NCBI GenBank assembly: GCA_030592085.1
Contig: JAUUZV010000008.1
Span: 1-23,578 of the forward strand
Direction: 5' to 3'
Length of the DNA: 23,578 nucleotides
From: Clostridia bacterium
GTDB taxonomy: Bacteria > Bacillota > Clostridia > DUPQ01
Positions 8,139 to 16,524 of this stretch are shown here, piece after piece. Below the pieces are notes generated by a model that worked only from the letters and a program-made list of their open reading frames with translations, was not told the origin of the DNA and did no database searches. Each line of letters opens with the position of its first letter. The stretch's first letter is position 1. The position numbers and the translations under genes were made by a program.

Positions 8139-9395
8139 TTATACTCTTTGTTCATTAAGAACCTCAATCATTGCTAAAAAGTTTTTAAGAGGTATATTAT
8201 ATTGAACATTATGAACAGTATTAAAAACAAATCCGCCATTTTTTTTGAAGATGGCGATTTGTTTACGTGTTTCTTCTTTAACTTGATCAACGCTTCCAAA
8301 TGGAAGAGTTTTTTGAGTATCAATTCCACCACCCCAAAAGACTAATTGTTTTCCATACTTTTCTTTTAGTAATGTCGAGTCCATTCCACTTGCTGAAAAT
8401 TGTACAGGATTTATTATATCAAAACCAGCTTCTATAAAACCAGGTAGTAGAGGTTCAACTGCACCACAAGAATGCTTAAAAACCTTCCATTCAGTGTTTT
8501 TATGAATCCAACTAGTCATGCGTTGATAATATGGTAAATATAGTTCATTAAAAGCATCAAGAGAACAAAAAGGAGCTAATTGAGTTCCAAAGTCAGTTCC
8601 ACACATGAAAATTGCTTCTACCTTATTACCAACTGCTTCATAATATAATTTAAAATTTTCTATTGCAATCATAGACTGTTTATCAAAAATTTCTTTTACA
8701 TAGTCGCGTCTAATGACTGTAGACATATACCATTCTTCAATATCTCTTATTCCTTTTGGGTCTTTTAACATGGGGGCTGGAACTAATGCAATATCTCCAA
8801 GTGCGCTAGTTCCTGGATTGCCAATAATAGCATAATCAGTTTCGTTATATATTTTAGAGGTTTTATCTTCTATATATCGTAAATCATCATCATTTAAAAG
8901 AGTAAATTCTTCTAAATTATCATTAGGGTCTAGATTGTCTTCATCAATGGGGTGTTGTCTAACAATAGTATCAAAGTAGTATCCTCCCTTTGGCATTCTT
9001 CCGCTTGGTAAGGAGGAGGTGTCTCCCTTTGGATACAGTAATAAATCACCATTTTTTGAAGGATTTGTATTAAATTTCTCTGGAACTAAAACGGGAGTTC
9101 CGTCAAAGGTTTCAAAACGTTTCCAATTTTCGTTTTTAAATCCAAATAGATTGTATTTAGGCAGAATGCTAACTACATCGGTTGGAATATGAGATTGTAA
9201 ATCTTCATCTACTTCTCCTAACATCTGGTAGGGATCTATAACTTTGGTTGGTACTTTAGGTAAATCAAAGTGATTTCTTACAAGATGTAACAAACTAGCT
9301 GAAATACCTGTTGTTGGAGTAGAACCAAAATCCACTGGAACAAATGAAGTTTCTTCATGATTAAGTGCTTTTTTTATTAATTCTCTTGATTTCAT
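8139..9395 (-). CDS. Uroporphyrinogen decarboxylase-family protein (URO-D/MtaA-like methyltransferase fold)
   Basis: A 418-residue protein of the URO-D superfamily. The conserved segments are KHSCGAVEPLLPGF near 307-320 (the His308-x-Cys310 zinc-type site found in corrinoid methyltransferases of the MtaA/CmuA group), FWGGGIDTQKTLPFG at 353-367 and FNTVHNVQYNIP near 391-402. True HemE has no H-x-C site and is shorter (about 350 residues), so this is not haem synthesis; a methyl transfer or demethylation role is possible, but no corrinoid protein lies nearby. The start at 9395 has AAGGA eight bases upstream. A longer frame from 9446 is rejected because that position lies in the -10 box. Transcribed divergently from the GH106-like gene; such URO-D paralogues recur in glycan utilisation loci with unknown roles. 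Confidence 0.8.
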   Translation of the reverse strand: MKSRELIKKALNHEETSFVPVDFGSTPTTGISASLLHLVRNHFDLPKVPTKVIDPYQMLGEVDEDLQSHIPTDVVSILPKYNLFGFKNENWKRFETFDGTPVLVPEKFNTNPSKNGDLLLYPKGDTSSLPSGRMPKGGYYFDTIVRQHPIDEDNLDPNDNLEEFTLLNDDDLRYIEDKTSKIYNETDYAIIGNPGTSALGDIALVPAPMLKDPKGIRDIEEWYMSTVIRRDYVKEIFDKQSMIAIENFKLYYEAVGNKVEAIFMCGTDFGTQLAPFCSLDAFNELYLPYYQRMTSWIHKNTEWKVFKHSCGAVEPLLPGFIEAGFDIINPVQFSASGMDSTLLKEKYGKQLVFWGGGIDTQKTLPFGSVDQVKEETRKQIAIFKKNGGFVFNTVHNVQYNIPLKNFLAMIEVLNEQRV

Positions 9396-9444
9396 ATATG
9401 TATCCTTTTTTAAAAACATGTTGTGCTTAATAATGTATATATCC

Positions 9445-9473
9445 ATTGTATAACCTGTATAAAAAAATGTCCA
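9445..9473 (-). promoter_or_regulatory. Promoter of the URO-D-family gene
   Basis: On the minus strand TGGACA (9473-9468) and TACAAT (9450-9445) are separated by 17 bases, each hexamer matching consensus at five of six positions. Transcription would begin near 9438, about 43 bases upstream of the ATG. Confidence 0.6.
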
Positions 9474-9488
9474 AAAAATTATTATCGA

Positions 9489-9517
9489 TTTACAATATAG
9501 AAAACAAAAGATATACT
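9489..9517 (+). promoter_or_regulatory. Promoter of the GH106-like gene
   Basis: TTTACA (9489-9494) and TATACT (9512-9517) are separated by 17 bases, each matching consensus at five of six positions. The start would be near 9524, about 25 bases before the ATG. AGCTTAGT at 9525-9532, just after the -10, resembles one strand of the ACTTTAGT element seen at three other promoters (6 of 8 bases). Confidence 0.65.
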
Positions 9518-9548
9518 TTTTATAAGCTTAGTATGTAAGGAGAAAACA

Positions 9549-11366
9549 ATGGCATATCAAATAATTCACACCTTTGAAGGTTTTATTAAATCATTTAAGA
9601 ATATAAATAGTGAGGAGCTATTAGAATATAATATAGAAAAATGTCTTAATGAACTAATAAAAAGGAATATAGATGGAATTGTAATAAATGTTGATGGTAA
9701 TAATGGTTATCTTGAAAAAAATGAAAATTGGAATACCTTTATAATTGGTATGACTATTGCCAAAAAACTTGGTTTTAAAATGTGGATATATGATGAAAAA
9801 GGATATCCAAGTGGTGGAGCAGGTGGAATTGTTATACGTGACAATCCACAATATGAAGCAAAAGGTATTAAACATCACAACAATAATTATTACATATCAA
9901 ACATATATGAAGGATCACATGCTTCTGGAAACTTTCACGAAAAAAGGCGATATATAAATTTATTAGAAACAGAAGCTGTAAAAAGTTTTGTAAAAGTAAC
10001 CTATGAAAAATATAAAGAAAAACTCCCAGTTCATCTATTTGATAGTTTTGATGCCTTTTTTACAGATGAACCTTCACTTATGACAGTTGTTACTGAAGAT
10101 ATAGATGGATTGTTTGACAAAGAAATTCCAGTTAAAGATCCTATTGATAAAAATATCCCAATTACACCTTCAATCCCTTATAGCGATGAATTAAATGAGT
10201 ATTATTATAATAAATATAACAAAAACATATTAGATGATGCACCTGAATTATTTAAATTTAGTGAAGAACCTTCAGAAATAAAGTGTAGATTTTATGAAGC
10301 AGTTAGTAAAACATATGAAAAAGCATATGCAATGGTACTTTCATCGGCTTGTAAAGAGTTAGGCAAAAAACTAACAGGACACCTTCTTTTTGAAGAAACA
10401 CCCATAATGAATGTGGCTTTTCATGGCAATCCCATGAGAGTGTTAAAACACTTTCAATTACCTGGAGTTGATTTGCTTAGTAATATTCAATCAAATATAA
10501 GCGTATTTGGTCATAAAATGGTTTCTTCAGCAGCTTGGCTACAAGGAATTACTGGAATAATGACAGAGACAAGTGATTTCTTTGAAAGAAGGCTTGCCAA
10601 TAAAGGTATCACACAATATAAAAAGGTTATTTTAGCACTCTATCGTCAATTTGCACTTGGAGTAAGAGAATTTTCTTTTTATTATAGTTATCACTTATAC
10701 AACTTAGAAGAATACAAGTTTATTGCAGGTACAATAAAAAACCTAAGTAAATACGCAACTGATAACGAATTTCTTCCAGAGGTTGCTTTATATGTTTCAT
10801 TCGAGACAATATGGTCAGGTTTTTATCCAAGTTTAGCAACGCCTTTTAATCTATATAAAGAGCAACCTAAATATATTAAAAACTTTGAAACAAAAATTAT
10901 TAACACATGTGAAGAGTTATATGAGAAAAATATTCAATTTACTCTTTTTGATGAAAGCACAATACAAGATATAATTAAAAAAGGAGTAACAAAAGTTATC
11001 CTCTCAAATTGTACTGTAATAAGTAAAAAACTATATGAAGTTTACAAAAAAAATGAAATTCAAATTTATGGAGACATTCCTGAATATATTTATAATGACG
11101 AGTTATTAACAAAAATAAGTGATTTACAAGTTAAAGACCTTTCAATGCTTAAACAAAGAACACCTAAATTTACATATGATGATGGATTGATTTTTACTAC
11201 ATATACAAATAATAAATATTTTTGTTTTAATCCTAGTGAAAATAATATTAGTATGAAACTAAAACAAGACTTCATAGTTTATAGTCCATTCAAAGATGAG
11301 GAAACAACTTATAAAGCAAACACTGTTATAAATATAGAACCAAGTGAAAGTATATTTCTAAAGTAA
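9549..11366 (+). CDS. Putative glycosidase, GH106-like TIM-barrel protein, short cytoplasmic form
   Basis: A 605-residue protein without a signal peptide. MWIYDEKGYPSGGAGG at 78-93 is the N-terminal barrel signature I associate with GH106 alpha-L-rhamnosidases and related putative glycosidases. INLLETEAVKSF near 136-147, AFFTDEPSL at 169-177 (Glu174 a possible catalytic acid) and TGHLLFEE follow in the expected order, then GVDLLSNI. The C-terminal third (about 390-605) is less conserved and lacks the large beta-sandwich modules of full-length GH106 enzymes (800-1100 residues). Substrate and even activity are inferred only from motifs. A strong AAGGAG precedes the ATG. It shares a divergent promoter region with the URO-D-family gene and ends four bases from the convergent sulfatase gene. 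Placement in a sugar locus supports a glycan-cleaving role. Confidence 0.65.
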   Translation: MAYQIIHTFEGFIKSFKNINSEELLEYNIEKCLNELIKRNIDGIVINVDGNNGYLEKNENWNTFIIGMTIAKKLGFKMWIYDEKGYPSGGAGGIVIRDNPQYEAKGIKHHNNNYYISNIYEGSHASGNFHEKRRYINLLETEAVKSFVKVTYEKYKEKLPVHLFDSFDAFFTDEPSLMTVVTEDIDGLFDKEIPVKDPIDKNIPITPSIPYSDELNEYYYNKYNKNILDDAPELFKFSEEPSEIKCRFYEAVSKTYEKAYAMVLSSACKELGKKLTGHLLFEETPIMNVAFHGNPMRVLKHFQLPGVDLLSNIQSNISVFGHKMVSSAAWLQGITGIMTETSDFFERRLANKGITQYKKVILALYRQFALGVREFSFYYSYHLYNLEEYKFIAGTIKNLSKYATDNEFLPEVALYVSFETIWSGFYPSLATPFNLYKEQPKYIKNFETKIINTCEELYEKNIQFTLFDESTIQDIIKKGVTKVILSNCTVISKKLYEVYKKNEIQIYGDIPEYIYNDELLTKISDLQVKDLSMLKQRTPKFTYDDGLIFTTYTNNKYFCFNPSENNISMKLKQDFIVYSPFKDEETTYKANTVINIEPSESIFLK

Positions 11367-11370
11367 AATA

Positions 11371-12855
11371 TTATTTTTTTCTTGTAGCTTCTTTAATTTC
11401 TAAACCAGTAAGATAATCAAGTTGTCTAGGTTCATATTCTTCGTTTTCACGTTGTCTAGTCATTAAAGTATAATCCCAAGTAGCTTTTCTAGCATCATCT
11501 CGCCATGGTCGTCTTTCCCAACAATAACCTCTAAAAGGATCACGAGTTTTATTCATCCACTCAAGTAAATTGTCATGTAATTTGTTTCTTATTGTAAGAA
11601 AAGATTTGTGGGTTATAAGATTGTCCAATTCATTAGGGTCGTTTTCTAGATCATAAAGTTCATCAGTACCTTCTAAAAAGACAGTTAATTTATAGCGGCC
11701 ATCAAAAACTGCTCTCATAGGTTGAAAACCTCCAAAACCATCATGATCAATTTCATAACGACCAAACTCAATATATATTTGCTCATTAGTTTTTATTCCA
11801 TCATATAAAGCTGGTAAAAGACTAATTCCTTCAAGTAATTTTGGAATAGGAAGACCCATGTAATCCATAACCGTTGGAACCACATCAATATGAGTTGATG
11901 GATAAGAGTAAACTGACTGTTTTTTTATTAATTTATGATGCCATGCAATGAAAGGGATTTTTGCAATGCAGTCATAAGAGGAAGGCCCTTTATTGTTAAT
12001 TTTATGATTATACAATGCATCTCCGTGATCAGAAGTAAATAAACCTAGGGCATCTGGAGTATGTACTTTCATTGATTGATAAACATCTCCAATTAATGAG
12101 TCAACATACGATTGACAACCAAAATATGCTTGAAAATTCATGTTAAATTCATCTTCTCTTTTTAGTAAGTTTTCACCAGCCCATGCAGCATAGTGAGGGC
12201 TTTTGTTTTTAAGAGAATCTCCTAGTGAAGGATTTCTTACAAACTCATAATCACTATACATATCATAATATTCATTGGGACAGATAAATGGATGGTGGGG
12301 CTCGTCATATGAAACGACTAATAAAAAATCTTCATTTTTATGTTTTTCCAAAAAATCTAAGGCTTTTATTGTAACCTGATATCCATAAGTGAATTCTTTT
12401 TTTACTATCTCTTTATCCATTAGAGTCATATCTCTTGATTTTAAAATATCAGAATCACTCATTGTATCTAAATAATTTTTCATATCAAACCAGTAATCAC
12501 TATCCCAACCATCAGGACAAGTTCCTAATCCAAAATAATCACTTCCATCAAGATGCCATTTACCGATGTAAGCGGTTTTAATACCATTGTCACGTAAACG
12601 TTGACCAATTGTTTTAACATTATCTCCTAAAGCCATAGAATTTGACCACATTCCATTTGTATGAGGATAAGTACCTGTAAATAGAGCTGAACGAGCAGGT
12701 CCGCATACAGGTTGGGTAGTATATGCTTGTTTAAAATTCATACCATTTTCTGCAATTTCATCTAGACAAGGGGTTTTTAAACCGGTTTGCACATTACAAT
12801 TTAACATATCAAAGCGCTGTGTATCTGTCATAATTATTACAATTTGTTTTTTCAT
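11371..12855 (-). CDS. Sulfatase, S1 family, Cys-type (formylglycine-dependent)
   Basis: A 494-residue alkaline-phosphatase-superfamily sulfatase. The active-site signature is C51-G-P-A-R55 in PVCGPARSALFTGTYPH, where Cys51 must be oxidised to formylglycine. Metal ligands are probably Asp11 (IMTDTQ) and Asp276/His277 in TSDHGD; GKWHLDG at 99-105 is also canonical. No signal peptide: the N-terminus starts directly with the first beta strand (KKQIVIIM), so it acts in the cytoplasm on an imported sulfated sugar, unlike secreted sulfatases of Bacteroidota. The maturase (anSME or FGE) is not in the window. The ATG follows AGGAG by five bases, and a promoter lies at 12904-12932. Length and motifs match sulfatases of glycosaminoglycan-type or other sulfated sugars; the exact substrate is not readable. 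Confidence 0.9.
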   Translation of the reverse strand: MKKQIVIIMTDTQRFDMLNCNVQTGLKTPCLDEIAENGMNFKQAYTTQPVCGPARSALFTGTYPHTNGMWSNSMALGDNVKTIGQRLRDNGIKTAYIGKWHLDGSDYFGLGTCPDGWDSDYWFDMKNYLDTMSDSDILKSRDMTLMDKEIVKKEFTYGYQVTIKALDFLEKHKNEDFLLVVSYDEPHHPFICPNEYYDMYSDYEFVRNPSLGDSLKNKSPHYAAWAGENLLKREDEFNMNFQAYFGCQSYVDSLIGDVYQSMKVHTPDALGLFTSDHGDALYNHKINNKGPSSYDCIAKIPFIAWHHKLIKKQSVYSYPSTHIDVVPTVMDYMGLPIPKLLEGISLLPALYDGIKTNEQIYIEFGRYEIDHDGFGGFQPMRAVFDGRYKLTVFLEGTDELYDLENDPNELDNLITHKSFLTIRNKLHDNLLEWMNKTRDPFRGYCWERRPWRDDARKATWDYTLMTRQRENEEYEPRQLDYLTGLEIKEATRKK

Positions 12856-12893
12856 TTTTTCTCCTATTTGACCTAAAATTCTGTTAATTAAAT

Positions 12894-12901
12894 ACTTTAG
12901 T
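12894..12901 (-). promoter_or_regulatory. Operator-like ACTAAAGT element at the sulfatase promoter
   Basis: ACTAAAGT on the minus strand, two bases after the -10 box, covering the expected start site. The same eight bases follow the dctP -10 box, and ACTAATGT follows the Gfo/Idh -10 box. Confidence 0.4.
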
Positions 12902-12903
12902 TT

Positions 12904-12932
12904 ATTTTACATTATTATTTTAGCTTAGTCGA
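12904..12932 (-). promoter_or_regulatory. Promoter of the sulfatase gene
   Basis: On the minus strand TCGACT (12932-12927) and TAAAAT (12909-12904) are separated by 17 bases. They match consensus at four and five of six positions. The leader to the ATG would be about 42 bases and includes the AGGAG site. Confidence 0.5.
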
Positions 12933-12950
12933 TAATAACCAGTTTTTATC
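12931..12950. repeat. Imperfect palindrome between the XRE gene and the sulfatase promoter
   Basis: GATAATAACCAGTTTTTATC: nine paired positions with one mismatch around a CA centre. It overlaps the sulfatase -35. With no T run it looks more like a protein-binding site than a terminator, though it also lies eight bases past the XRE stop. Confidence 0.35.
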
Positions 12951-12957
12951 AGTTTCT

Positions 12958-13179
12958 CTACTTTTTATTTAATGTAAATAGGTCGTTTATTTCTACTTGT
13001 AATATTAAAGCAATTCTCATTGCTAAAATTAAAGAAGGATTGTAAGCTCCTTTTTCTAAAGCAGCTATAGTTTGTCTAGTGCAACCTACTAAATTTGCTA
13101 ATTCTCCTTGTGTAATATCAGCTTTACCTCTCCGAATTAATCTAATATTATTGTGTAAAGAATATAATTGATTATCCAT
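12958..13179 (-). CDS. XRE-family HTH transcriptional regulator (short)
   Basis: A 73-residue protein consisting of little more than one Cro/CI-type helix-turn-helix: ITQGELANLVGCTRQTIAALEKG at about 22-44, followed by the short helices ending in INDLFTL. It belongs to the small YozG-like regulators that usually accompany a membrane protein gene. Its start codon overlaps the stop of that gene by one base (TAATG), and GAGG sits eight bases before the ATG, so translation is probably coupled. The likely target is its own operon; a link to the nearby sulfatase is possible but not shown. Confidence 0.9.
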   Translation of the reverse strand: MDNQLYSLHNNIRLIRRGKADITQGELANLVGCTRQTIAALEKGAYNPSLILAMRIALILQVEINDLFTLNKK

Positions 13180-13610
13180 TAACTGCCTCGTTTCTTATAT
13201 GCAATAATAGTCATTAATGCATATACAACATTAGAGACAACAATTAAGCTATATGCAATTACCCAAAGCCATCCAACAGGAACAGAACCTTCTACTTCAT
13301 ATTTTAAAAACAAAGAAATGGTAAAGATAAAAATGTAAATTATAACAATAATAAAACTTGATGTAGCGGCATCTTTTATTACCAATTGATCTCGTTCATC
13401 AGAAAGAACAAGTTTTTTATTAAAGACATGTTTTAAAATAAAGTCACTTAAAAAACCAACAAAAAATAGAGCTGCAAGTAAAGCGCTTTTTATACGATTA
13501 TCACCCCAATTTGCTATTGCATCAGTAGATAATAGTATTATTAAAAATAATACACCAACGAGTCCCCATAAAGACATTGTAAGAATTGATTGCTTCATAT
13601 GTTTACTCAT
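13179..13610 (-). CDS. Four-helix membrane protein paired with the XRE regulator (DUF2178-like)
   Basis: A 143-residue protein with four predicted membrane helices (about 11-28, 41-60, 84-103 and 111-135) and a DERDQLV motif at 71-77 in the cytoplasmic loop, as seen in DUF2178-type membrane proteins encoded next to small XRE regulators. Function unknown; such pairs are often suspected of sensing membrane or envelope stress. The start at 13610 is chosen because GGAGGTG (13616-13622) is ideally spaced; the longer frame from 13649 would place the ribosome binding site inside the gene. First gene of a two-gene operon with the XRE regulator. Confidence 0.8.
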   Translation of the reverse strand: MSKHMKQSILTMSLWGLVGVLFLIILLSTDAIANWGDNRIKSALLAALFFVGFLSDFILKHVFNKKLVLSDERDQLVIKDAATSSFIIVIIYIFIFTISLFLKYEVEGSVPVGWLWVIAYSLIVVSNVVYALMTIIAYKKRGS

Positions 13611-13628
13611 ATTAGCACCTCCACAATA

Positions 13629-13657
13629 AATGTAATATATTTCATACATAATGTCAA
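13629..13657 (-). promoter_or_regulatory. Candidate promoter of the membrane protein-XRE operon
   Basis: A perfect TTGACA (13657-13652) lies 17 bases from TACATT (13634-13629, four of six matches). Initiation near 13622 would leave a very short leader that begins at the GGAGGTG site, so the exact -10 is uncertain. Confidence 0.45.
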
Positions 13658-13729
13658 GTGAAATTTACATATTATAATTGTTTTCTATATTCCCTTGTTT
13701 ATTTGTTATGGCAAATTTAATGTGGGTAT

Positions 13730-13735
13730 TATAAT
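13730..13735 (+). promoter_or_regulatory. Candidate -10 box of the SLH protein gene
   Basis: TATAAT at 13730-13735, 26 bases before the ATG at 13761, with GGAGGG in between. The -35 region is poor (TTATGG at 18 bases), so activation or an extended contact may be needed. Confidence 0.4.
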
Positions 13736-13760
13736 TCTATACAATATTGGAGGGAAAAAT

Positions 13761-16475
13761 ATGAAAACAAAAGTTTTAGCATTCTCCTTAGTAATAATAT
13801 TTGTAGTTAGTTTAGTAACAATACCAGTTCATATATATGCCGCAGAAGAAAATGGCGAAATTTTAAGAGAGTTAGGAATTTTACAAGGTGATCTAAATGG
13901 TGACCTTTTACTTGACCAACCACTTAAAAGACAAGATGGTATTGTATTATTATCACGATTATTATTAGAAGAGGAATTAGCAAGAAATTATGATGGAATA
14001 TCTAGTTTCACAGATATAAGTGATCCATATTATGAATCATATATTGCCTGGGCTGAGGACAGAGGAATAACTGAGGGAATTGGTGGAGGTTTGTTTGGAT
14101 ACAATCAACCGCTAACACACCAACAATTATTAACTTTTTTACTTAGAGCATTAGGTTATGATTTTTATGGAGATCAATTTTTTAAAGTGCCTGAAGCTGC
14201 TGTAGATTTATTATTAACAGATAGTTTAGAAGACATGAGTCAAACTGCCACAAGAGAATTTATGGCAGAGGTAACAGTTAATACTTTAAGAAGAGGGCGA
14301 GTAAAGTATGGAAATATTACACTAGAGCGAAGTTTAGCAATAGGTGATGATAGGATTGATGCTAATAGCCAGCTTTTCCAATTAAGAACCATAAGTGCCA
14401 GAAATGGATATTTATTATTGCTCTTTGACTTTCCATCACTAACTGAAGATAGTGAAACTGACAAATTGTTAAACATGGTTCTTAAAGAAGGTCCTGATAT
14501 TGACGATTTAAAAGTTACATATAGATTACAAGGTGAAGAAGATTTTAATGAAGTACAACTTAAAAAAGCTTTGTATGATTATAATACTGGTCAATTAGTT
14601 GTGACATTTGATCAACTTGACATAGGTGATGCAGAAAACGTAGAAATAAGAGTTAATAGATTAGAACTAAGAAGTGAAGTAGCCAATGAAGCTGCTTACG
14701 TTCTTTTACAAAGAGGTGGCGTTACAATAAGTGAAAGTGAAATTGATGAAATAATTAATAGAGTCATCGATCTTACATTACAACCATTTATTGGTATGTA
14801 TACAGGTGAACAATTAAATGGAGGTTCGCTATTACCTTTAACTAAGGAAACTTCAAATCCTTTATATGAAGCAAGTGTTCTTAGTGGAGAATCAGTACTT
14901 TATGAAAGTGAAAATGATAGTGACAATATATTAAGTAACATAACTTTATCTTCTAATGTTATAAAACCAAATTTAGATAATTTCTTTGTTCATGTGTATT
15001 TAGATGGTCAATTACTTATATGTGATGATTGTATTAGTAAAGAATTAATTGGCAATACAATAAATACAAACTTAAGAGGTATAGAAAAAGCTGACATAAA
15101 AAGAATAAATATGTTTTTTAGTTATTTTAATAACGATGAACTATTTGAAATGATTGAAAGCGAGTATTCACTAAATAGTGAGCAAAGCAGAGAAATAGTA
15201 TCGTCAGTACTTATTGGATTACAAGGAACACTAAATAACACTGCAACTACTTCAATTAGTTCCTTTGGTAATTTAACAATAAATCAATTTGTAATAAGTG
15301 CTCGTGAAAAAATTACACTTGCTGTAGAAACAGTTATTGTAAAAACATATAGAGAAGGAAATGGATTAAAGGAAAATGAAATAGTTGGTCTTGTTCTAAA
15401 TGAAAAAGGGGTATATGTTGAAGAAACATTCACTCTTTATGATTATGGAAATGATTTTTATGATGAATATAGTGCAAATAATACCTTATTAAGACAAATG
15501 GGCGATAGTGGTTGGTTTAAAGTCTTATACAAAGGAAAGCCAATTAAAGTAACAAAAGAAATTGATAAAGCTACACCATTATTAATGTCTGCTGATGGAT
15601 CAATAGGAGATACTGTAATACTACATATTTCAAACGGAAAAGTAATGTATTGGGATGGCCCAGACAATGATTGTGACGGAATAGATAATGACTGTAACAG
15701 ACAAGCTGGAGGTGGAGACTGTGATGATGATGATGTGAATATTTTAAATACCACAACTTATTATGATACAGTAACTATTGATTTTTTAAATCAAACATTA
15801 AGAGTAGGTAGAAATCCACAAACAGGAGCGACTATTAAAATTACTGATTCAAGTATATTTTACTTAGACGATGATGACGATGGAGATACGGTTCCTACTG
15901 ATACTTTACGAGTAGAATACGGAAATGAACCAACATTTGAATATGCAAAGATTGTTACAGATGAAGAAAACAATGTATTGTTTGTTCACTTATTTAATAA
16001 CTATGAAGTGTTTATAATAGATGAAATTAATGAAGGGGATAAAACCATAAAGGTTATTTATACAAACTCAACCAGTTTAACAGATGAGGATATTAATTAT
16101 CTTCTAGAAAATGGTGTAAAGGGAGATAAATTCATAGTAAGAGAAGAGTTTGGACAAGTAAGTGGCATATCAACAAGAAGCTTTGGACAATTACATGAAT
16201 TAGTAAGTTATACAAATACTGAAGGCACAACCAAAAAAGTTGCTAAATTTAAAGCTGGAAAAGCTTTAGCAGATACAGTTAAATCAGCTAGTGATACAGG
16301 CACCTGTTCAAGTATAGTTATAGGAAACAATATAGATTTCTCAACAGGTTTAGTTATTGATGAAGCGGATTTTTTAAGTGCAAGGGCAATATTATATGTA
16401 GATGAAAATCTTCCAGTCTTTAAAGACGATAATAAAAAATATGAATTTAGAGGACATGTGACAGTGTTAAAGTAA
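13761..16475 (+). CDS. Secreted S-layer homology (SLH) domain protein with Asp/Cys-rich clusters
   Basis: A 904-residue exported protein. The start at 13761 has GGAGGG at good spacing; a longer TTG frame from 13695 is rejected. Residues 1-28 form a signal peptide (Lys-rich start, hydrophobic core, cleavage near IYA-AEE). Three SLH repeats follow at about 32-78, 81-130 and 140-185; SSFTDISDPYYESYIAWAEDRG is a textbook SLH core, which binds pyruvylated wall polymer. The remainder (190-904) is mostly beta-strand-like, with no catalytic motif I recognise. Notable features are CDDC at 421-424, a cluster with Cys638, Cys645, Cys654 and about twelve Asp at 632-658 (DNDCDGIDNDC, resembling MopE/thrombospondin-3 calcium motifs), and five consecutive Asp at 703-707. 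Probably a structural or surface-binding protein. Monocistronic; ends at a strong terminator. Confidence 0.85.
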   Translation: MKTKVLAFSLVIIFVVSLVTIPVHIYAAEENGEILRELGILQGDLNGDLLLDQPLKRQDGIVLLSRLLLEEELARNYDGISSFTDISDPYYESYIAWAEDRGITEGIGGGLFGYNQPLTHQQLLTFLLRALGYDFYGDQFFKVPEAAVDLLLTDSLEDMSQTATREFMAEVTVNTLRRGRVKYGNITLERSLAIGDDRIDANSQLFQLRTISARNGYLLLLFDFPSLTEDSETDKLLNMVLKEGPDIDDLKVTYRLQGEEDFNEVQLKKALYDYNTGQLVVTFDQLDIGDAENVEIRVNRLELRSEVANEAAYVLLQRGGVTISESEIDEIINRVIDLTLQPFIGMYTGEQLNGGSLLPLTKETSNPLYEASVLSGESVLYESENDSDNILSNITLSSNVIKPNLDNFFVHVYLDGQLLICDDCISKELIGNTINTNLRGIEKADIKRINMFFSYFNNDELFEMIESEYSLNSEQSREIVSSVLIGLQGTLNNTATTSISSFGNLTINQFVISAREKITLAVETVIVKTYREGNGLKENEIVGLVLNEKGVYVEETFTLYDYGNDFYDEYSANNTLLRQMGDSGWFKVLYKGKPIKVTKEIDKATPLLMSADGSIGDTVILHISNGKVMYWDGPDNDCDGIDNDCNRQAGGGDCDDDDVNILNTTTYYDTVTIDFLNQTLRVGRNPQTGATIKITDSSIFYLDDDDDGDTVPTDTLRVEYGNEPTFEYAKIVTDEENNVLFVHLFNNYEVFIIDEINEGDKTIKVIYTNSTSLTDEDINYLLENGVKGDKFIVREEFGQVSGISTRSFGQLHELVSYTNTEGTTKKVAKFKAGKALADTVKSASDTGTCSSIVIGNNIDFSTGLVIDEADFLSARAILYVDENLPVFKDDNKKYEFRGHVTVLK

Positions 16476-16497
16476 TAAACATAAGAAAAACAATAAA

Positions 16498-16524
16498 AAA
16501 AAGGAGCAATTTTTGCTCCTTTTT
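16498..16524. terminator. Bidirectional intrinsic terminator between the SLH and TRAP genes
   Basis: A perfect 12-base stem (16498-16509 with 16513-16524) and a three-base loop, containing GGAGC/GCTCC and flanked by A runs and T runs on both strands. It can stop both the SLH transcript and the convergent TRAP operon, whose last stop codon begins at 16525. Confidence 0.9.

Noticed and set aside
8139..9395. Haem biosynthesis gene hemE
   Set aside because: The length, the H-x-C site and the FWGGGIDTQ segment belong to methyltransferase-like URO-D paralogues, and no other haem gene is nearby.
9396..9446. A longer N-terminus for the URO-D-family protein
   Set aside because: The upstream ATG lies in the predicted -10 box, whereas the start at 9395 has AAGGA and the family's normal N-terminus.
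13695..13760. A longer N-terminus for the SLH protein starting at TTG
   Set aside because: It would bury the signal peptide and the GGAGGG ribosome binding site. The ATG at 13761 gives a normal secretion signal.
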